Notes: generated by a model from the letters alone, not told the origin. Positions 13,601 to 25,404 are shown, counted from the stretch's first letter. The stretch: DNA of 64,000 nt from Oryzias latipes (GCF_002234675.1 NC_019866.2:20071311-20135310), one strand, 5' to 3'. Made by a program: numbers and translations.

Positions 13601-13769
13601 GTTATAAATAAAGCTGTAAAAATGTAGGTTGTTTTTCCGGTACCGCTGCTTTAAACGGCTGAAGCCCGGCTGGCTTAGCCCTTCTGCTGAGGATGTTTGT
13701 TTGCTTCTCTCGCAGGAAAGGCCTCCACCCTATGCTCCTCACCCAGACTCCGAGAAGAAAAGTAACTGA
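4604..13769 (+). CDS. wbp2nl: WW domain-binding protein 2-like (WBP2NL/PAWP-type), 8 exons
   Basis: Adaptor protein with an N-terminal PH-GRAM domain and a Pro/Tyr-rich tail that binds WW domains. WBP2 is a YAP/hormone-receptor co-activator; WBP2NL (PAWP) is a sperm postacrosomal protein. Exons: 4604-4662, 5588-5696, 5787-5925, 6017-6109, 9677-9874, 10642-10752, 13162-13238, 13716-13769, totalling 840 nt (279 aa plus stop). GRAM domain about 1-133 includes [13 protein letters not shown] and [14 protein letters not shown] motifs are PPPPY in exon 6 and PPPY in exon 8; [16 protein letters not shown] is the conserved C-terminal block. The ATG is the first in the exon and starts with the family's [16 protein letters not shown] and VELSFS look closer to WBP2NL than WBP2, hence the symbol, but the paralogue call is tentative. 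Exon 4 uses a weak donor (GTTTGT). Introns 4 and 6 carry several repeats. Confidence 0.92.
5191..5389. mobile_element. TTAA-flanked MITE (piggyBac-like ends)
   Basis: In WBP2-like intron 1. TTAA at 5191-5194 is followed by CCCTGGAGGACCCAA; the right end is TTGGGTTCTCCAG then AA and TTAA at 5386-5389. The ends are imperfect inverted repeats (consensus CTGGAGRACCCAA). About 190 bp with no coding capacity. TTAA target choice is the hallmark of piggyBac transposition. Confidence 0.65.
6110..9075. other. WBP2-like intron 4, non-coding
   Basis: Long AT-rich intron. I can point to the inverted repeat at 7760-7784 and a GGTTCGTACGAAAAACCTG-like block near 7060 that resembles a common fish repeat. 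Nothing else is identifiable. Confidence 0.5.
7760..7784. repeat. Perfect 12-bp inverted repeat
   Basis: TAGGACTACAAC, one A, then GTTGTAGTCCTA. Located within intron 4 of the WBP2-like gene, next to a TA-rich tract. Confidence 0.85.
9075..9545 (+). mobile_element. LINE 3' end (L2/CR1-like), truncated
   Basis: Sense frame 9090-9341 reads [11 protein letters not shown], then [20 protein letters not shown] and [10 protein letters not shown]. This matches the C-terminal end of fish non-LTR reverse transcriptases in which 'MDNP-HPLH' and 'R(K/R)SFLP-AI' are conserved. It is followed by a short T-rich 3' UTR ending in GATCAATAAATGATGATTGA, a short-repeat tail typical of the CR1/L2 clade. 5'-truncated and dead. 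Confidence 0.75.
10205..10520 (+). repeat. Repeat family A, copy 2 (deleted core)
   Basis: In WBP2-like intron 5. It starts with the family's CCAGGACATA and CTGCAGAGTGGCAGTA block and ends with GCTCCTGATTCACAG and the AATAAAA tail. The middle that carries the IQPYxFEP frame in other copies is missing. Confidence 0.7.
11085..11370 (+). repeat. Dispersed repeat family B, copy 1
   Basis: Shares GTGGAGAAATGCAGCCTTG, CAACACTTTACAGT and a CTGCTGATTTTT block with 42040-42260 (same strand) and, inverted, with 50140-50520. Located in WBP2-like intron 6. Confidence 0.65.
11935..12065 (+). repeat. SINE-like repeat family C, copy 1 (fragment)
   Basis: GGTCCTGGTTCAAATCC, GAGTTTGCATGTTCTG and GGATAGGCTCCAGCA occur in the order found in the widespread fish repeat that ends in GATGAATGAATG. 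A TGTTCT/GGATAG junction marks an internal deletion. Confidence 0.65.
12065..12340 (+). repeat. Repeat sharing a block with 50.4 kb
   Basis: ACTCTGAAAGG followed by AATAGCATGATAT near 12300 recurs as the reverse complement at about 50430-50480, next to family B. Probably a mobile-element remnant of unknown class. Confidence 0.55.
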
Positions 13770-14405
13770 GGCTGCAGCGCCGCCACTTCAGCAACACTCC
13801 TCATGCTCCTGAATCAAAATCCAAAGCAAGTTTAAAGGTGCAGATCTTCTCGGCTGCACAGAAAGGCCTACGTTGGAGCGTTTGTGACACCTCTCCATAT
13901 ACTCACTCGTTATTATTATTGGATTTTCCTGTAAGACAAAGCCCTCTTTTTAATATCTTCATTTTAAAAGGAATTAAAGCTTGTTTTCTTTTCCAAAAAT
14001 CCATATTCTCAGAAATGAGTTAATTTAGTCTGATTTTGTGACCTTTGACCTGCTTCTGTTACAAATTGGAAAGGAGCGTTCTTGTTTCCAGTGTGTTTAG
14101 TCAAAGATGGATCTTTTCAAACATTTGGTTGCAGTAAATTTATAACTTTAATGGATGTTCTTATAGTATTGGCACTTTGTGGGGATTTTTCCTTCTGGTT
14201 TCAGAGTCACTGCAAGTACAACACAACTGGGGTGGGGGTGGGTGTGGGGGGTCCAGGCTTAAATTTCAGACTTTAATAACCTCAGTTAGAAAAGGCATTC
14301 TGTTTTCTTCAAATCCTTATGAAATAACTCAGAACGCCTCTGTTTGTGGAAGAGTTGGTGCAATTTTGGATCCCGGCTGAAGCGGCTTCAGAAATCCCAG
14401 TAGAA

Positions 14406-14456
14406 GTGTGTGTGTGTGTGTGTGTGGGGGTGTGTGTGTGTGTGTGTGTGTGGGGG
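14406..14456. repeat. TG microsatellite
   Basis: (TG)n interrupted by GGGGG, in the proposed 3' UTR of the WBP2-like gene. Confidence 0.95.
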
Positions 14457-14685
14457 GTCTCATCTATGGTGTTAAAAAATAAAAAAATAGGTTTCCAGAA
14501 AACAGTTTAGTGCAATAACTAATGCTGAAGTTTTACATCTGTGTGGATCAGTGACTGCCGGCTTGATGGACAATTCACACAAATGTTCTAGAAAGATGAA
14601 GGGAGGCGGGGTTTACTTGGTTTAATCAGATGTCTTTATATTAATATCTCTTTTGAAGTTCTTATTCTTCTTGCTAATATTTGTC

Positions 14686-14702
14686 AATAAAGTTCTAATA
14701 AA
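14686..14702 (+). terminator. wbp2nl: Polyadenylation signals of wbp2-like gene
   Basis: AATAAA occurs at 14686-14691 and again at 14697-14702, about 0.93 kb after the stop codon. The proposed 3' UTR carries a TG microsatellite at 14406-14456. Confidence 0.55.
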
Positions 14703-16032
14703 CTATTAACAGACTTCAAATGTCCTTTATTCTTTATTCATCTACTATATATTTTTATGTTTAACGATCACTAAATTTAAATGGATCAAAGTTGACCCCC
14801 TCTGTTTAAAAATTCTTAGATATTTGCACATCACTTTATTTGGATAGAAATACAAATAGTTCATGAATCAAGATGACACATTTCTTAATTGTAGAGTAAT
14901 AGTTTCAGTATGTTTTTCACAAATATAGAAATGAGATTAAAAAAATCCTTCCCAAAACGTTTTATTCTGAATCTCACATTCACATTTTTGCCTTTTGTGG
15001 ATCCTCTAAGTCTTCAGTGATTCTTAATCACAGTAAGAGGAAAATAAATGTCTCTCAAAATAATCACATACCAAGAAAATTATGAATTAAATAGAGGAAA
15101 TGTTTCCAAACCACAACCATGATTGAAAATAAAACTTTATCACTGGAATAAAAAACAGAGTCATCATAGTTTCTCTGGTTTCTATTTTTTTAAAATTAAT
15201 TTTAAACATAAAAAAACAGAAAATAAATGAAATACGTTCACTAAAAACCATTCAGTCCTTTCATTTTCAGTTTAGTGAATAAAAGGGAGTAGAAAGTCGC
15301 CATTTGGCTGAACTTAAGAAAAAAATGTGAAAAGGAGAAAGGAAAGCTTATCAAGCCTACTCCTTCACACCTATTCAATTGGGATAACAACAAACTATTT
15401 ATACATTTATACCTGTTTGTATACACATAATATATCATGACCATAATTATCATTTCAAAGGAAGGAAAGCCTCTCTGCACATAACTTTTAGAGTTGTGCA
15501 TAAGGAAATAGATTTTTATGCTATTACGTATTTAAAATGCACAAATGTCTGATCCAAAGGAAGAACACAAAGACGACAACAACAGTGAAGAACTATCCAC
15601 AGCTGCAAACTCTCAACTTCTAGAGTTTAATGTGTGGCTCAATTCCTGTTTGTTTGCACTTCCATTACCAAGAAGAAGAAGAAGTTCACTTTTACAACCC
15701 ATTATTTCTGTTTCCCTGAAGTCATAAACAAAACTCCAACATTTCAGATGACAACCTCTATAAAGGTGGGAAATTTGAAATACTCATGTTCTTTAAATAA
15801 AAAAAATGGAAAAGATAAGTAACAGAATTTTTTGACTGGTAACAAGCAGAAGAAGCATTTTCTTTTCATATTCAGCTAACTATCTGAGCATTAAATCAAC
15901 GTGTGCTGGAGAGCTTATAAGAGTGGGTTTATCAAATGAAAAGAACAGGAAGGAAAGTATGCTGAAAACACACTGTTGTTCAGGGATGAACGGCACAGAA
16001 CTGATCCCACGATGTGACCGACCAGAGGACGT
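14703..16032. other. Tail-to-tail intergenic / HEBP1-like 3' UTR
   Basis: Space between the WBP2-like polyadenylation signals and the HEBP1-like stop codon. A minus-strand AATAAA (TTTATT near 14960) could end a long HEBP1-like 3' UTR. The block around 15340-15480 resembles a common fish repeat (TTATCAAGCCTACTCCTT). No further gene seen. Confidence 0.45.
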
Positions 16033-19000
16033 CTACGGCTCCTCCTGTAGAAACCACACCTCATTTCTGCGTCCGTAAGGCTTGAGCGGGGGGTCGTAGC
16101 TGCAGCAGAAATACTGCTTGCGCTGAAAGGGGGCCGTCTCTCCCAGCGTGCGCGTCAGACGCGAGGCCTCTGCTCGGAACTCAGTCTCCCCGGCAAAGCC
16201 ACCAAATTGTCTGGGAAGGAGGAAGCAGGAAGTTTAATTGAGCTTTGATGTGAACAGATGATGTCCTTAATCCAAACTTTTGTTTTTTGGGAAAAAGATG
16301 AACTAAGCAAAAGAGGCCCTAATTATGATATCACCACCACTAATTTAGAAAGAAGGCAATTATTGTCATTTTTTAAACCTATTTTAAACATGGAAATATT
16401 AGACTTATGACTTTTGTGTTGTCTTTATATAACAGGTCATTATTACAAATTCTGGTTTGATTTAAAAAGTCCATTTCCCCAAAAGTTTTTTTTTCCAGCC
16501 ACGTGATCTGTGGCAAAATGAAAATATACGCGCCAAAAAAGTTTTTTCTGGCTCCAAATATGTGAACTTCGTTTTTATTATTTTAGAAGCAACCTGTTTA
16601 TCATGAAAAAGGAGACAAAATGGTGCATACAGAGTGTAGACGGTCATGCCGGGCCGCTCTTCAATACTGATGGCTCCGTCCGTGGGAGTTGGAGGGCTTT
16701 GCTGGTACGTAGATGGAATTCGGATGGCGGCTGCCAAACGCCGAGAGAGAACGCCATCGTTCCGAGGATAAACTGCGATGATGATGGGAAAAGCTATACC
16801 CATGGCCTCACCTTTAAACAACAAGCAACAGAAGACGGCGGTGAACACAGAAATCTTTCTTTTTTTTTGTTTTACTAAAATTAATAACTGGACAAATTTA
16901 AGATTTCAGACAAGATATTTTTAAGCTTTGGCATTTCTGCCATCTTAACGTGACCTAAATTTTCATATTTCACTGAGTATTTCAAATGAATGATTCCTCT
17001 GTTTTCCTGTGTTTGAAGGCTGTTTTAAGGGGTTCTGTTCTTTCAGCAGCAGCTTTTCTGAATTCTGTCCACATTTAGGCTTTTGCCTTTATGAACTGCA
17101 ATGGATTTTTGTGTTTTAACTGGAATTTTTGTAAGTTTTGAAGAGAAGTTTTGAAGTAAATCAAAAGTAATCTCCTATAAAAAAAATCATACCTTCTTTT
17201 CGTTGTACTGTCATGCCCTCTGATGGTGATTTTGTTTAGTACCTGGTACAAAGGGTTTCCTTAAGATACCCAAAATCCTATGAAAACATTTTGCACAGTA
17301 AATGGCAGGAAACATGTCACAGTTTCCCCAAAGAAAATCACAAACAATTCAGAGAAATTGTTCTTTTTGAAGACAAACAGACCTAATCTGTAATTCAGTC
17401 TATTCTTACAATATATTTGATTCCACTGAATTTCATTCTAGGTCTTCTTTCTAAGCCTTTCTCACTTAACCACTAATAGCTCTTAAAGGTTAAACAACCT
17501 CAACTTAAGAACAGAAAGGGGTTGTGTCAGGAGGAGCATCCAGCATAGAAATCCCTCCCAAACTACATGTGTGGATCAGTGAAAGCAGGTTTCACTGTGG
17601 CGAACCCCTGAGGGGATATGCCAAAAAGGTGAACAACAAACGTAAGAACAGCAAACAAGCCTCTATATTAATGCCTGTACCCTGCCTTCGCCCAACAGTA
17701 GCTGGGATAGGCTCCAGCATCCTGGTGACCCCAAAGAGGGTTTGGAAAATGATTGATTATTTTAATGTTCTGGCAGCCAGATTTATTATACTCAGTGTGG
17801 TACAGATGCACTATGCAAAAGTTTCAGTAGTCTAAAGATTGTCTGATCTTTTAATGTTTTTATATTGAAAGACATTCTGCTTCAGGTTTTGAAGCTCCTT
17901 ACATTTCTAAATTGATCCTAGAGAGTGTTGGATGTAAGGTCAATATTTTGTTTTAGGCACCAGAGTAGCATACCTGACTCTAGAATTAACTGCATTACCT
18001 TGCTCATTGCTCCCGCCGATGTACATCAGCAGCTTTCTCACCAGCTCTCCGGTCACTTGGTCGTAGCTTCGTCCCTCAGAGGAGATGGAGGCATATTTGG
18101 CAGCGTCGTAGCGTCGCACCTCATAGCGAACTCCATTCTGGAAAAGAAAAATACAGAGACTGCTTTGGAACCAGAGGGCCATAAATACAGAAACTGTTAT
18201 ACCTTCCTATGTTCATGAAATCAATGGATTTCAGTGGAAACCAGGCAGCTTAATACATAAAAAATCATGTGATTGAACAAAACAAACAAGATTTGGTGTG
18301 CTGAAAGAAAAAGGGAAAGCCATGTTGTGTCGTTTCAGAGCTAAAACCTTCAGCATACTGGGAAGCAAAAAAAGATCGTTCACACATTTGTTGTCTCTCA
18401 CTTGGCGTGTGATATTTCTTGTGTTTACATATATTTACATCAGGTAAATTCTTTGGAATCAGGTTTTCCAGCTCTTCTTTTGCACATTTGTTAATTTTTT
18501 GCTCATTCCAAAATGTTGAAATGGATTAAATGTTAACTCTTTAGTACTTGTAAAACCATTGCAGGTAATATTAAGCTTTGCTTTATTCAGCCCCATGCTA
18601 CACGTCTTCAGCTGAAATCAGTTTTCAGCCTGTTTCCTGTAGGTTGTGGTAATAATTTCAGCCTTCTAATCTCTTCTTGCGCTCCGTTGGGCTTCGGTAT
18701 CTTCTGTTTACACACATGCACGTCTTGCTTTTAACCCCCAAAGCTCATGATGGGAGCACGTTTGTCATTCACACAGGAGGAGGGGACTGTGTCTGTGTGG
18801 ACCAAAGGAAGAAGACTCTGATGAAGCATATTTGTCCTGATTTGTTTTTTATCCCTGTTTTCTTCTGCTCTGCAGGGTTCAGTCAGCTTCAAGAGAATAA
18901 TGACCAGGGATGCTGGGTGTTACATAACAGAACAGAGAAAGGGGGGAAAAAGCATAAAAAAGCACACAACCTTTATGCACACGGCTAACACCACAGCTCT

Positions 19001-21437
19001 GCATTAAATGTGATTAAGTGGGGTTAAGAGGGAGCTTGATCAAGAAGCATGTAGCTGAGCAATGCTTGGCTTTGAAGTCAATAGGATGCTGTATTTAAAT
19101 CCATCACCCCTCCAACGTGTTTATAGCTTCTCTTTGCATACAGGAATATCATTACACTATATCAGACTGAAGAGTTTTCTTCTTACAGGCTGTTTTCGTG
19201 TAAGGGATGTTTATTCTCTACGTGTGAGCACATTTACTCATGTATGGGCTTCTTAGGGATGCTTTTTGTCCTTCCAAGAAGATGTTTTCTGTTTGAAATG
19301 AGGCGGGCAGAGAAAATAATCGTACACAGTTTAACTCGTGACAGGTAAAAAGGATTCTTCACCACAATTAAGAGTTTTTGAACTGTCCTCGCTGCCACTG
19401 GGAGTGACATTAAAGTTGTTTATGGGTCAAAAGAAAGCAGAGCAGTGCAATTAATTTGTCATGTGCCCGTGGTTGCGTGGACGTTTGTCGGTGCCAGCTT
19501 GTGCTGAGTAATTAGTCCGACCCGAACAGGGTACCCTGAAAGGTATAATCAACACTGTGGTTGCTCCGATGATTTGTCATCTGATTTTTTAAACAGCGTT
19601 CTGTGCTCAAGACCTCGAGCAAGATTTCAGCCATGTGGCACTTTGAGCGTGCGCGTGTGCCCTGCCAGGTCGTTCCCCTGTGTTCTGTGTCAGTTTCTGT
19701 TAAATGTGTGGGGCATCAAACTCAGGCTCCTCTGCTCTTTACCATCATTCTAATGTATGACTTTTAGTGGAGGCAAGGAAGACACACTCACCAGCCACTT
19801 AAACAGGCACACCTGTCCAAATTTCTAATCAGCCAATCACATGGCAGCAACTCAATGCATTTAAGCCTGTAGTCATAGTCAAGACGATCTGCTGCAGTTC
19901 AAACCGAGCATCAAAACGGGGAAGAAAGCTTATTGAAGTGATTTTGAACGTGGCATGATTGTTGGTGCCAGAAGGGCTGGTCTGGACTGCTGATCTATAG
20001 GGATTTTCCCCCACAACCGTCTGTAGGGTTTACAAAGAATGATTAGAAAAAGAGAAAATATCCAGTTAGCAGCAGTTCTATGGACGAAAACGCCTTGCTG
20101 AAGCCAGAGGTCAGAGGAGAATGGCCAGACTGGTTCCAGATGATAGAAAGATAACAGTAACTCAAAGAACCACTGGTCACAACCAAGATCTGCAGAAAAC
20201 CATCTCTGAATGCACAACATGTCCAACTTTGAGGCAGATGACAGCATAAGACCACACTGGGTGTCACTCCTGTCAGCTAGAACAGGAAACTGAGGCTACA
20301 ATTCAAACAGGCTTAAAAAAACTGCACAATAAAAGATTGGAAAAACGTTGTCTGGTCTGATTAGTCTATTTCTGCAGCTACATTCATAATTTGGATCCAT
20401 CCTGCCTGTACCAGCAGTTCAGGCTTATGGTGTGGGGGATATATTCTTGGCACACTTTGCTTGGTACCAATTGAGCATGGTTATAAAGCCACAACCTACC
20501 TGAATATAGTTGTTGACCATGTCCACCTCTTTATGAACACAGTGAACTATCTTCTGATGGCTACTTCCACCAGGATAAGGCGCCATGTCATAAAGCTGGA
20601 ATCATCTCAGACTGGTTTCTTGAACATGACAATGAGTTCACTGGACTCAAATGGCCTCCACAGTCAACAGATCTCAACCCAATATAGAACCTTTGGGATG
20701 TGGTGGAACGGGAGATTGGCATCATGGATGTGCAGCCGACAAATCTGCAGCAACTGTGTGATGCTGTCATGTCAACATGGACCAAACTCTTTGAGGAATG
20801 TTTCCTGTACCTTCCAGAATCATTACAGCAGTTCTGAAGGCAAAAGGAGATCCAACCCAGTACTAGAAAGGTGGACCTAATGAAGTTGCCAGTGACTAAA
20901 TGATCAGCTTGTCATCTTCTTTAGCAGTCTCTTTTTTGTATGTTTTGAAGTCCCCCCCCCCCCCCCCCCCATCTTCATCGATGTTTTAGGAGATAATTAA
21001 ACAGCAACGTGTTGCTTCCAGCACGTTCTCACGCTGGATCCACAGAGCCTGGTAGAAACACTTTGGGCATCGCGTCAGTGTGCTCAGGCCACGCTCTCCT
21101 CTGCGGGTCAGCGGGCATCTTCACAGGTCACCAGCAAATAACCATCAGGCTTCCTGGCAAGGTTACAGGGGTGACAACAGCTGCAGCCGCAGTAGAGAAC
21201 CCGCTGAAATCGGCTGTTTGTATAAGATGCTCATTTGAATACTGGGAATTGTTTTAAATACTAATCACGCCGCTGCATCGTTGCGAGAAAACGGGATTTC
21301 TGTGCGTAATGGCAGCTTTGCGTGCGTAAAGGGGCGCATGGCGATACCAGTCTTCTTACCTTGGTCTCGCTGCTCAGCAGTTTATACTCCGTATCCTCGG
21401 TGTTGCCGAAGAGAGAATTTTTTAGCATGTTGAACAT
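16033..21437 (-). CDS. hebp1: Heme-binding protein 1-like (SOUL domain), 4 exons
   Basis: Small cytosolic tetrapyrrole-binding protein of the SOUL/HEBP family. Minus-strand exons: 21437-21360, 18137-17999, 16811-16631, 16210-16033; 576 nt, 191 aa plus stop, close to the 189 aa of mammalian HEBP1. The N terminus MFNMLKNSLFGNTEDTEYKL parallels HEBP1's MLGMIKNSLFGSVE. Further conserved blocks are YEVRRYDAAKYA, YIGGSNEQG, SPPTP-D-ISIEERPGMTVY, LQFGGFAG, and the C-terminal YDPPLKPYGRRNEVWFLQ. The upstream ATG (21437) is taken because the second (21428) would drop three conserved residues. Phases at the three junctions are 0, 1 and 2. Intron 1 (3.2 kb) hosts a dead Tc1 element. A fish SOUL paralogue (soul2/soul3) is an alternative name. 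Confidence 0.92.
17680..17770 (+). repeat. SINE-like repeat family C, copy 2 (3' end)
   Basis: In HEBP1-like intron 2. CGCCCAACAGTAGCTGGGAT and AGGCTCCAGCATCC, then GTTTGGAAAATGATTGATTA: the 3' end of the widespread fish repeat also present at 25.4 kb (inverted) and 38.1 kb. Confidence 0.7.
19786..20900 (+). pseudogene. Dead Tc1-like DNA transposon
   Basis: In HEBP1-like intron 1. Left end CACTCACCAGCCACTTAAAC and right end CCTAATGAAGTTGCCAGTGA are terminal inverted repeats of the 'CACTCACCGGCCACTTTATTAGG' type. Between them lies a transposase of the Tc1/mariner superfamily, recognisable by TGGAAAAACGTTGTCTGGTC (the W-K-VW-S-E region), TGTGGGGGATATATTCTTGG (the MVWG-F region) and CAACAGATCTCAACCCAATA (the PDLNPIE region). 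Many stops, frameshifts and small deletions break it, so no intact transposase exists. Confidence 0.9.
20952..20970. repeat. Poly-C run (19 nt)
   Basis: Mononucleotide C tract directly downstream of the Tc1 remnant. Confidence 0.95.
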
Positions 21438-22630
21438 GACTTCAGAAAGGTCACGGCTCCTCTGCGTCTGTTGTGCTTTTCTCTAAAAAGACGCTTTTGG
21501 TTGGTTCGTTTCTTGCCTGATATTAAAAAATACCTACAACAAAAGAGAAATCTAAACACCACAAATGGCAAATTCTCCTCTAAAGAGGAGAGCGCTCTCC
21601 ACCCCCCCAAACAGCTGACATTTGTCCCTTTTCAAGGAAGGTCGGAGATGCTGAACATCCAAAGCAGCGAATGACCAAAGCAGCCTCCAGCGTGATGATG
21701 GAGTGTCTCCGCCTCCTTTAAAGTTCTATCCTTTTTTTTGGGTCATAATTACTGGATATGCCCACTCATGTCACCACCTTCAACACATTAGGTTTGCTTA
21801 AAAGTGGAGCATTAGTTTCTCAGTCCACCTTCCCAGCACAGTGCAGGAAGTTCTGATCAGACTCGAAAAAAAGCTTTTCTTTGACAGAAAAAGCTTCATG
21901 TTAGTCTCCCTGTTGGCAGGTTTCTTCCCTCCCCTGTTTGTTATGGCAGCTTTTTCCATGATGGTAACATTTAGAGAAACACAAGCACGTCTGGCTCCAG
22001 AAAAAGATCAATTTTGACACTGGCTGTTACTTTGTCGGAATGAATTGGACTCTGTTTCCTGAACTGTGCGTTAATCTGAAAAGCGAGAGCATCTTTTTTT
22101 TCCCCACCCCTGTTCCACTGCGAGTCGTTTCTTCAGGGAAAGTCTATTTTAATTCAGACTGAAGGCAACATTAGTCACAAATGCAGAGTGAGAGGAAGGG
22201 AAGCATTAGAGGAAAAAAAGAGAGACCTGGATGAAGAAGCTGTGGAGAGAAAGACAACAGAAGCTGCCTGTGAAGCATATAAGAATGGAAAACAATGAGA
22301 TCCTTAATTTCAATGCAGTAAAATGTCCTTTTAAGGAACTTTTAATGCCTTGCTTTTTACAGAAATTGTTAGAAGTCATTTACCATTATTGTTTAGATTA
22401 AAAAAATATCTTAAACTGTGAAATAATCAGCAGTTGAAGTTCTTTTTGGTATAAAAGCCAAGAGACAAAAATATTCAACTTTATTTTACTAACTTAAAGT
22501 TTTTATTTTAGGCTTCGAAAATTATTTGAATGACTTAGCTCATATGTACAATAATAATTGACTTCTGTATTTAAGATGGTCTTTTTCCTACTACCTTTAA
22601 TATCATTTAATTATTTGTGCAAAAATATTA
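21438..22630. other. Upstream of HEBP1-like gene, non-coding
   Basis: Five-prime flank of the HEBP1-like gene. No TATA box within 60 bp and no other gene seen. Confidence 0.5.
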
Positions 22631-22639
22631 CAACACATT

Positions 22640-23045
22640 TCCTAGGCCTGCACAGTAAGACGCAAATTTATCGTTATGGCAATATCACACTGTGCAATAT
22701 GCATATAGCAGAAGATGGAGAAAATCGCAATAAATGGTTGCTTTAAATGTGCTAAAATAATCTTATGGCAGCTTGAAGTATTTAGCGAATCAAATAAATC
22801 CAATTTATGCATTTGACCAATCGGATGAAGCCATTTTATGTTAGACGCTCCCCTCCCATGCAGACTAGTTTCATTTGGAGAATAATTTAAAGTATGTTGA
22901 CTCTTATTTAAATCAAACTGCAGTGAAATAGAAATTCTGTTTTTGGTTGTTTTACTATTTGTTCAAATATCGCAAGTTAAATCATCGCAATATTGATTAC
23001 TGATATCCCATATCGCAAGTTTTCCTCATATTATGCAGGCCTAAT
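22640..23045. repeat. Dispersed repeat family D, copy 1 (inverted ends)
   Basis: CTAGGCCTGCACAGTAAGAC at the left and ATTATGCAGGCCTAA at the right form imperfect inverted termini. The interior has CATTTGACCAATCGGATG and an ATATCGCAAG series, typical of fish non-autonomous DNA elements. A related truncated copy starts at 63740. Confidence 0.65.
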
Positions 23046-23119
23046 CTTTCCACACATAAGCTTCTCCGTGTATCTGCAAACACACATCTATACACAAGCC
23101 TTAATACTACACCGGCAAA

Positions 23120-23260
23120 TTGTTTGGTAGATTATAAAAAGACAGTTTTTAAATGGTTATTTTTGGCCAAAACCGGCCTAATCATAATTGAAAGACCATT
23201 GAACGCTGTTACAATAGAAGAAAAGATGATTGGAGTGGGACTTTATTTAAAGAGAAGACT
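23120..23260 (-). repeat. Repeat family A, copy 3 (5' end, inverted)
   Basis: TTTTTGGCCAAAACCGGCC and GAAAAGATGATTGGAGTGGGACTTT match the 5' portion of the family found at 36.3 kb (same orientation) and at 58.1 kb (opposite). Confidence 0.55.
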
Positions 23261-23524
23261 AACCAGGTCATGATAGTTATACAATATACATACTATCGTA
23301 CATTTTTACATATGTTTTTTATTCACTTTCAACAATGATAAAGCATATACAACTTGTTACCTCGGTCCATCATGCAAAAATATCCTCCGACTTTTGTTGG
23401 ATATTTCTGTTTGAATGTAAAGAACCTTTGTCTTTTGGACCTTTTGTGTGAGGTCCTTTAACTGTAGCCCAAATGTCTGATGACTTTTAAAGTTTCTTTC
23501 TCCATTGCAGGATCTGTTATGTTT

Positions 23525-24815
23525 TCACTTCTCCCAGCCTTTTCCTCCTGGCTGTGTGGGGAGCCGGAGCCCCACCAGACCGGCCGCCTCCTCTGTGCTG
23601 CATTCTCCTTTGGCGTGATAAAGGTTGTGCAAAGCCTGGTGGCTCCTGGTGGACGCCAGCAAACACAGATATGTGTGTGAGGCATGGAGTGCCTCCTGCT
23701 GGGCACGGCAATACCTTTCCCCCGTCACCTGTCAGAGAGGAAAAAAAAAAAAGATACAGCCTCAGAAAGGGTCGTCCTTCAACTCCTGCGGCCGCATTGA
23801 CAGAAAGCATTCGAGTATCTTTATGCACAGCATCCAATGTACATGAATGTGCCTCACTTTGTGTCTTCAGAAAGAAGAAAAAATACAAAATGACAAGCGC
23901 AACTTGCTTCCAGCTGTTATTTTAAAATTAGTGACCAACCATGTATTGAAGAAGTCATGGTGAGCCATGCTCCTCCAAGCTTGAATAATGTGGGCTTGAA
24001 GCCTTGACGCTCAAGAGATGTGAGCACAATCCAGAGCACTTTACTGCTGCTGGCTGACAGTCTGATTACAACCACAAGTTTAATGGAGTAGCAGAGAGCT
24101 AATATAGTGGGATGTTCCTCACTTATAGTGGATCAGTAAAAAAATAAAAGCTTCATGTCCTAACTAATAAAAGCTTAATTAGAAGGCATTGATTCTTATC
24201 AACAAATATATAGGTAATAACTTTTTATTGAAAGACCTATTTCTCGTGGCGGATTTATATTACCAATTGATTTGCAAAGTTAGGCGCTTAAATAAAAAAA
24301 CGCTTTGTGGAGGGTTTACAAACAAAACAAAAATGTAATTAACTTAAACGTGTTTTTAACATTTCATTCGGTTACAAAGAAACCCACACATCACCCAGTG
24401 TTGCGGTTTTTTGTACTAATTTGTAGTGTTCCAAATCATTAGTATAAACTTGTGGCTAATGCTAGCTTGTCCTACCAGTCACCTTGGACAACAATGTTCG
24501 CAAAAACAGCTGACTTTTAGCGCATGTTTTCAGTCAGTAACCCAGCCTTCACCCTCAAACACACAACTATGGCGTTTTTTATTTGAGAAAACAACAAAAC
24601 GGACGTTCTGTACTTCTCTCTTATGCATCACTGGTGGTTAGCAGCTAGGCTAACATTAGCTGCGACGAAGTACTAGAAAAACCCACCTTATTCTTTCGAA
24701 ACTGATCCATGACATAACTGTACGCCAGCGATCGTTTGTAACTTGGACCCTGCATGGCCCGCAATTCTTTTAATATCCCTCTACAGACTCTTAACGGCGA
24801 TGCCAGTCCCGCCAT
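23525..24815 (-). CDS. fmc1: FMC1, mitochondrial ATP synthase assembly factor, 2 exons
   Basis: Small mitochondrial protein of the LYR-like group needed for stable assembly of F1Fo ATP synthase (yeast Fmc1 acts with the chaperone Atp12). Minus-strand exons 24815-24687 (43 codons) and 23728-23525 (67 codons plus stop) join in phase 0 to 110 aa; mammalian FMC1 has 113. Exon 1 encodes MAGLASPLRVCRGILKELR. Exon 2 begins VTGERYCRAQQEALH, continues TYLCLLASTRSHQALH and ends AGLVGLRLPTQPGGKGWEK, nearly identical to the family's C terminus. An in-frame ATG 20 codons upstream (24875) is rejected because similarity begins at 24815. Intron of 958 bp with donor AAG|GTGGGT. A minus-strand AATAAA at 23323-23318 may be the polyadenylation signal. 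Confidence 0.94.
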
Positions 24816-25050
24816 GTCTGCAGCAGGTGTGCAGCGCAGCAACACTTCAGGCCAACTCAATCCAACGCTGCACAATCGATCTGTTCATTGACCGCAAGGT
24901 GGCGCCATTTCACGGCAGCGTCACAGTGTCGTCGAGCAAGCGCTCCTTATTTCTGCAGCTTTACACGATGACGTTTGAAAGTAAAAATAACTGAAGGCGC
25001 AGTCACGCGGAAAGTCAGCAGGAAACAAGACTCTGAATGCGACAAGATGC
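24816..25050 (-). promoter_or_regulatory. fmc1: fmc1 promoter region
   Basis: The 5' flank has raised CpG density (GGTGGCGCCATTTCACGG, GTGTCGTCGAGC, CAGTCACGCGG) with no TATA box, consistent with a housekeeping CpG promoter. AAATGGCGCC on the minus strand is YY1-like. Confidence 0.45.
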
Positions 25051-25404
25051 AGTGAAACTTATAACTTCATAGAAACTCAGCTTCAGGGATCAACTTTAGC
25101 AGAGAACAGGTAAGTAAAGACAAAAAACAAACACAAAAACCCAAGGTATCTAAACTGTGACAAGAAATAAAAATATATGTATGAAAATACTGATTAACTG
25201 CAGAAACAAAAAATAAATAAAGGTGAAACAGAAAAACTGAAAAAAACAAAACATCAATGTTTCGAGTCTTACAATTGGACAGTAATGATGGACTGTAAAA
25301 TAGGCAAACTCTTGGGCTTAGTTGAAAAATATCTTGGAACAGTATTTCCAAACACATGGTACTTGAAACATAAAATAAATTTAAGAATCATTAACTATTA
25401 TTTC

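Noticed and set aside
20461..20880. 139-codon plus-strand frame in the Tc1 region
   Set aside because: It runs out of the transposase frame; the region is a decayed Tc1 element.
23458..23925. Several long frames on both strands near FMC1 exon 2
   Set aside because: Shadows of the GC-richer FMC1 exon; only the 23728-23525 frame matches the family.
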